From positions 6,202,585 through 6,266,584 of the forward strand of contig NC_052399.1 in the NCBI RefSeq assembly GCF_009389715.1: a DNA stretch of 64,000 bases, given 5' to 3'. The stretch comes from Phoenix dactylifera (lineage: Eukaryota; Streptophyta; Magnoliopsida; Arecales; Arecaceae). Positions 61,791 through 64,000 of the stretch are shown in pieces (position 1 is the stretch's first letter; every line of letters begins with the position of its first letter). The translations under genes and the position numbers were made by a program. The notes below the pieces were generated by a model. It ran no database searches. It was given only the letters and a program-made list of their open reading frames with translations, and was not told the DNA's origin.

Positions 61791-62290
61791 CTACCATAAG
61801 CAGGTTTCGGTTTGGACTAAAGGGATTTGGATGATAAACAATTTAACCTATTTAACATTTAGGTCAAGTTCAATTTCAGACCCTGATTCACTTAACTTGT
61901 TTAACTCGTTTAATATTTGGAACAAGTTGGATCGGATAATCTGTTCAATTTGTTTACCTCATTTACCCCTTTAAGATATGTTTAACTTATTTAAAACCTT
62001 TTTAACCTATTTTTGTCTTATTTAACCCGACTCGCTTAATATTATTAACCCATTTAAATTCATTTAACCCATTAAAAATTCACTTAATATGTTTAACCAG
62101 TTTAACCTGATTTGATCTGTTTAGCAAACGTATTATGTGGGTTGGATCGAATTACCTTTTTAATAAATAGGTTGAATTCAGATATGAATTTTTGACTTAT
62201 TTAATAAACATGTTGGGTTCATCTTGATGAATTTTTAAACTAACTGCATCCAACCGGACCCCGTGTTCAACCCAATTGCCACCCCAACTA
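61790..62290. repeat. Degenerate TTTAACY-rich repeat block
   Basis: Between about 61845 and 62130 the words TTTAACC, TTTAACT, TTTAACA and their AATTTAA neighbours recur every 7-20 bases without a fixed period. The right edge, CAACCCAATTGCCACCCC (about 62267-62284), resembles the terminus of plant hAT-like elements (GGTGGCAATTGGGTT on the other strand). The block may therefore be the inside of such an element. The left end was not found. Confidence 0.4.
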
Positions 62291-62315
62291 TCTACCCCAT
62301 GGTGATATTTGGTGA

Positions 62316-63008
62316 CCCAAATGGGATCATTATAATAATTTTAGATCACTGATGATCCTTATCGTGGGATAAGTTGATCTCCAATAATTTAAAATTACTA
62401 TGTTTGGTATGTTCCCAACTACTCCTATTATATTCTATAAAAAATATATGTATTAATCCTATAAATTAATAATTCTATAAAAAAATATTAATTATTATTA
62501 TAAAATTAACATTCCTATTTATACTTAAAAAATTATTATTTAATACTATTATTATTTTAATTAAGAAATAAGGCAAATAAAAAGCTATAAATTGAATAAT
62601 TTTATAATATAAATATAAAGTATATTAATATATTTCTATTATAATTTAAAAATAAAATCAAATAATAGTATGACAATGATATGATTATACTATAATATAA
62701 TATATATCATAGATTCTATATATGTAACATCAATACAATATAATATATAATATTGATATAATATATTAATAGTATATTGATATACTGTTTTTTTTCACTG
62801 AAGAGATATTTTTGTCCCTAAGTGATCTTGGATATCCATCTTCTAGGATAAGTTTTCCATCACTCAGTTGAACAATAATTTGACAAATGGAGATAATTTG
62901 GAATTATTGCCACATAGGATTATTATGGTGGAACCAAATACAACGATTTTGTCGTCTGCACCCACATCACTCTTGATCTTGGGATGATCACTCCATACCA
63001 AACACATT
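62316..63008. mobile_element. Possible MITE(s) with nested terminal inverted repeats
   Basis: Two imperfect inverted pairs bracket a very AT-rich core. TATTTGGTGACCC at 62316 pairs with GGTGGAACCAAATA ending at 62940. TGTTTGGTATG at about 62403 pairs with CATACCAAACA at about 62994-63004. The ends resemble Tourist/PIF-Harbinger-type MITEs. The overlap of the two pairs means either two elements or chance, and no target-site duplication is clear. Confidence 0.3.
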
Positions 63009-63009
63009 C

Positions 63010-63580
63010 TTTTAGAAAATTGAATTAGAATAAATAATAGATGTCATTGTCTTTAAATGAAATATTTTTATAAGGTGGAATGAAGATTTAATTTTTCAAA
63101 ACTTATATTAATTAATTTAATGAATTTATCTAAAAAATCAAATAAATGATGATTAGCTCAAATGTTGGCCATTATCGTGTTGAATGATGCTCATTATCCA
63201 ATCATATACTATTTATAATGGAAAATTGCGGAAGTTTGGCCACGAGCGGCGGGAAAAAAAATAGATAATAATTTTTGCAATTGGTGATAATATTGTGCGT
63301 GAATTTTAGACGTGGAAAAAAATCAAATCGACGCCGTGACATCTTGCTGGGAAAATACGGACCGCTAATTGGTTGATTCTGAGCTGTTGGATCGATAGAA
63401 TTCTGAATTCCTTTCACTTAGATGGGCGGGTCGGGATTCGAGAGTCGGCTCCGGCGAGGAGACGAGAGCACCGAAGGCGTCTTGGCGGGGCCGGATCGGT
63501 AGAATTCCGACCGGGTTCGGGTCCACCTTAAAAAAGATCGGACCTAAACCAGATCAAGCTCGACCCGGTCCATTTTTCTT
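63010..63580. other. Promoter region of the last gene
   Basis: AT-rich to about 63410, then GC-rich towards the gene start. No other feature was recognised. Confidence 0.35.
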
Positions 63581-63586
63581 TCTCTA

Positions 63587-63595
63587 AAACCCTAA
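63587..63595 (+). promoter_or_regulatory. Telo-box (AAACCCTAA) just upstream of the last gene
   Basis: AAACCCTAA lies 60 bases upstream of the first ATG. Plant genes for ribosomal proteins and ribosome biogenesis factors often carry this telo-box near the transcription start. Confidence 0.55.
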
Positions 63596-63654
63596 ATCCT
63601 GCCCCCGTGCTCTTCTTTCGACAATTCTCCGAGCCTCAAACCCCTCGTCTCCAC

Positions 63655-64000
63655 ATGCCCGCGGCCATGGCGAAGTCGCTGGCGGCCTCCAAGAAAAAAG
63701 CTGTATTACCTTCTCATGTTTTTATTTTCTTAATCTCCCTATTCTTGCATTTCTTAGTCTAAAATTCCTCAACCTGCTTTTTTTGTTGACCTGTTGATTG
63801 GAGAGCAGGATCGCGTCGAGCAAGAAGAGCCAGAGGAGCCATCGGAAAACGGTTTTGTGAGGGAATACGGTGATCAAGAAGAGGAATCCGAGCGTAGTGA
63901 TGCGGTGGGTTCATCGGAAGACGAGGTTGGTGTCCATCCTCCGTTCTTGAATTGTAATCCTTCAAAAGCTCGTTTTTTTGATAACTTTTGTTCTATATTC
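63655..64000 (+). CDS. 5' end of an acidic, probably nucleolar protein gene (runs off the window)
   Basis: Exon 1, 63655-63702, encodes MPAAMAKSLAASKKKA; a second in-frame ATG lies at 63667. Exon 2 begins at 63809 after GAGCAG in the same phase and is rich in Glu/Asp/Ser (DRVEQEEPEEPSENGF, then QEEESERSD, then SSEDE). It probably ends at 63925 before GTTGGT, although the frame stays open beyond that. The Lys-rich start followed by acidic runs, plus the telo-box in the leader, suggests a nuclear or nucleolar protein involved in ribosome biogenesis. That is an inference; the family cannot be named from about 55 residues. Confidence 0.55.

Noticed and set aside
61845-62130. Interstitial telomere repeats
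   Set aside because: The recurring word is TTTAACC/T without a fixed period, not the plant telomere unit TTTAGGG.
1-64000. CRISPR arrays, operons, prophage or bacterial gene clusters
   Set aside because: The window is intron-bearing plant nuclear DNA; no regularly spaced short repeats or polycistronic arrangement were seen.

Overview
The window is nuclear DNA of a flowering plant. Genes are split by introns with GT-AG borders, the introns are AT-rich and up to about 3 kb long, and the families are plant-specific (CAR C2 protein, PTST, receptor-like cytoplasmic kinase). The coding GC content falls from 5' to 3' inside several genes, which points to a monocot. A non-grass monocot such as a palm is my inference, not something the sequence proves.

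Layout from left to right. 536-3526 (-): seven-exon plastid-type phosphohexomutase, 625 codons, complete. 4237-6282: graveyard of retroelement pieces (LINE tails on both strands, and a Copia LTR with its primer-binding site). 7175-11642 (-): three-exon CAR-type C2-domain protein, with a long fold-back element in intron 2. 11643-16600: intergenic DNA with a Ty3/gypsy scrap, a LINE tail and a doubtful GST remnant. 16800-31467 (+): PTST-like starch-targeting protein, eight coding exons, with introns carrying a SINE, a LINE scrap and a Copia fossil. 32803-34381: a 42-base G run, a solo-LTR-like fossil and a LINE-SINE chimera with target-site duplications. 38193-38733 (-): two-exon DUF7054-like protein. 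41861-47569 (+): six-exon receptor-like cytoplasmic kinase with an N-terminal dual-lipidation signature. 48544-50655 (+): single-exon DEAD-box helicase of the PRP28/RH21 type. 57.2-60.0 kb (+): the 3' end of a gene I do not recognise. 60.2-63.0 kb: terminal-inverted-repeat and low-complexity repeats. 63655-end (+): the first two exons of a gene for an acidic, probably nucleolar, protein.

The genes do not form a cluster or a pathway. Two are plastid-related by family (phosphohexomutase, PTST), two are signalling proteins (CAR, RLCK), and one is a splicing factor. I found no new multi-gene system. The most informative observations are the retroelement structures: a LINE-SINE fusion bounded by one target-site duplication, a 5'-truncated LINE with a 13-bp duplication, a SINE with an internal 146-bp duplication, and a roughly 165-bp-arm hairpin inside a transcribed intron. 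A GC-AG intron in PTST and the unrecognised conserved-looking C-terminus near 59.5-60.0 kb are also worth a look. All exon borders were read by eye from splice signals and reading phase.
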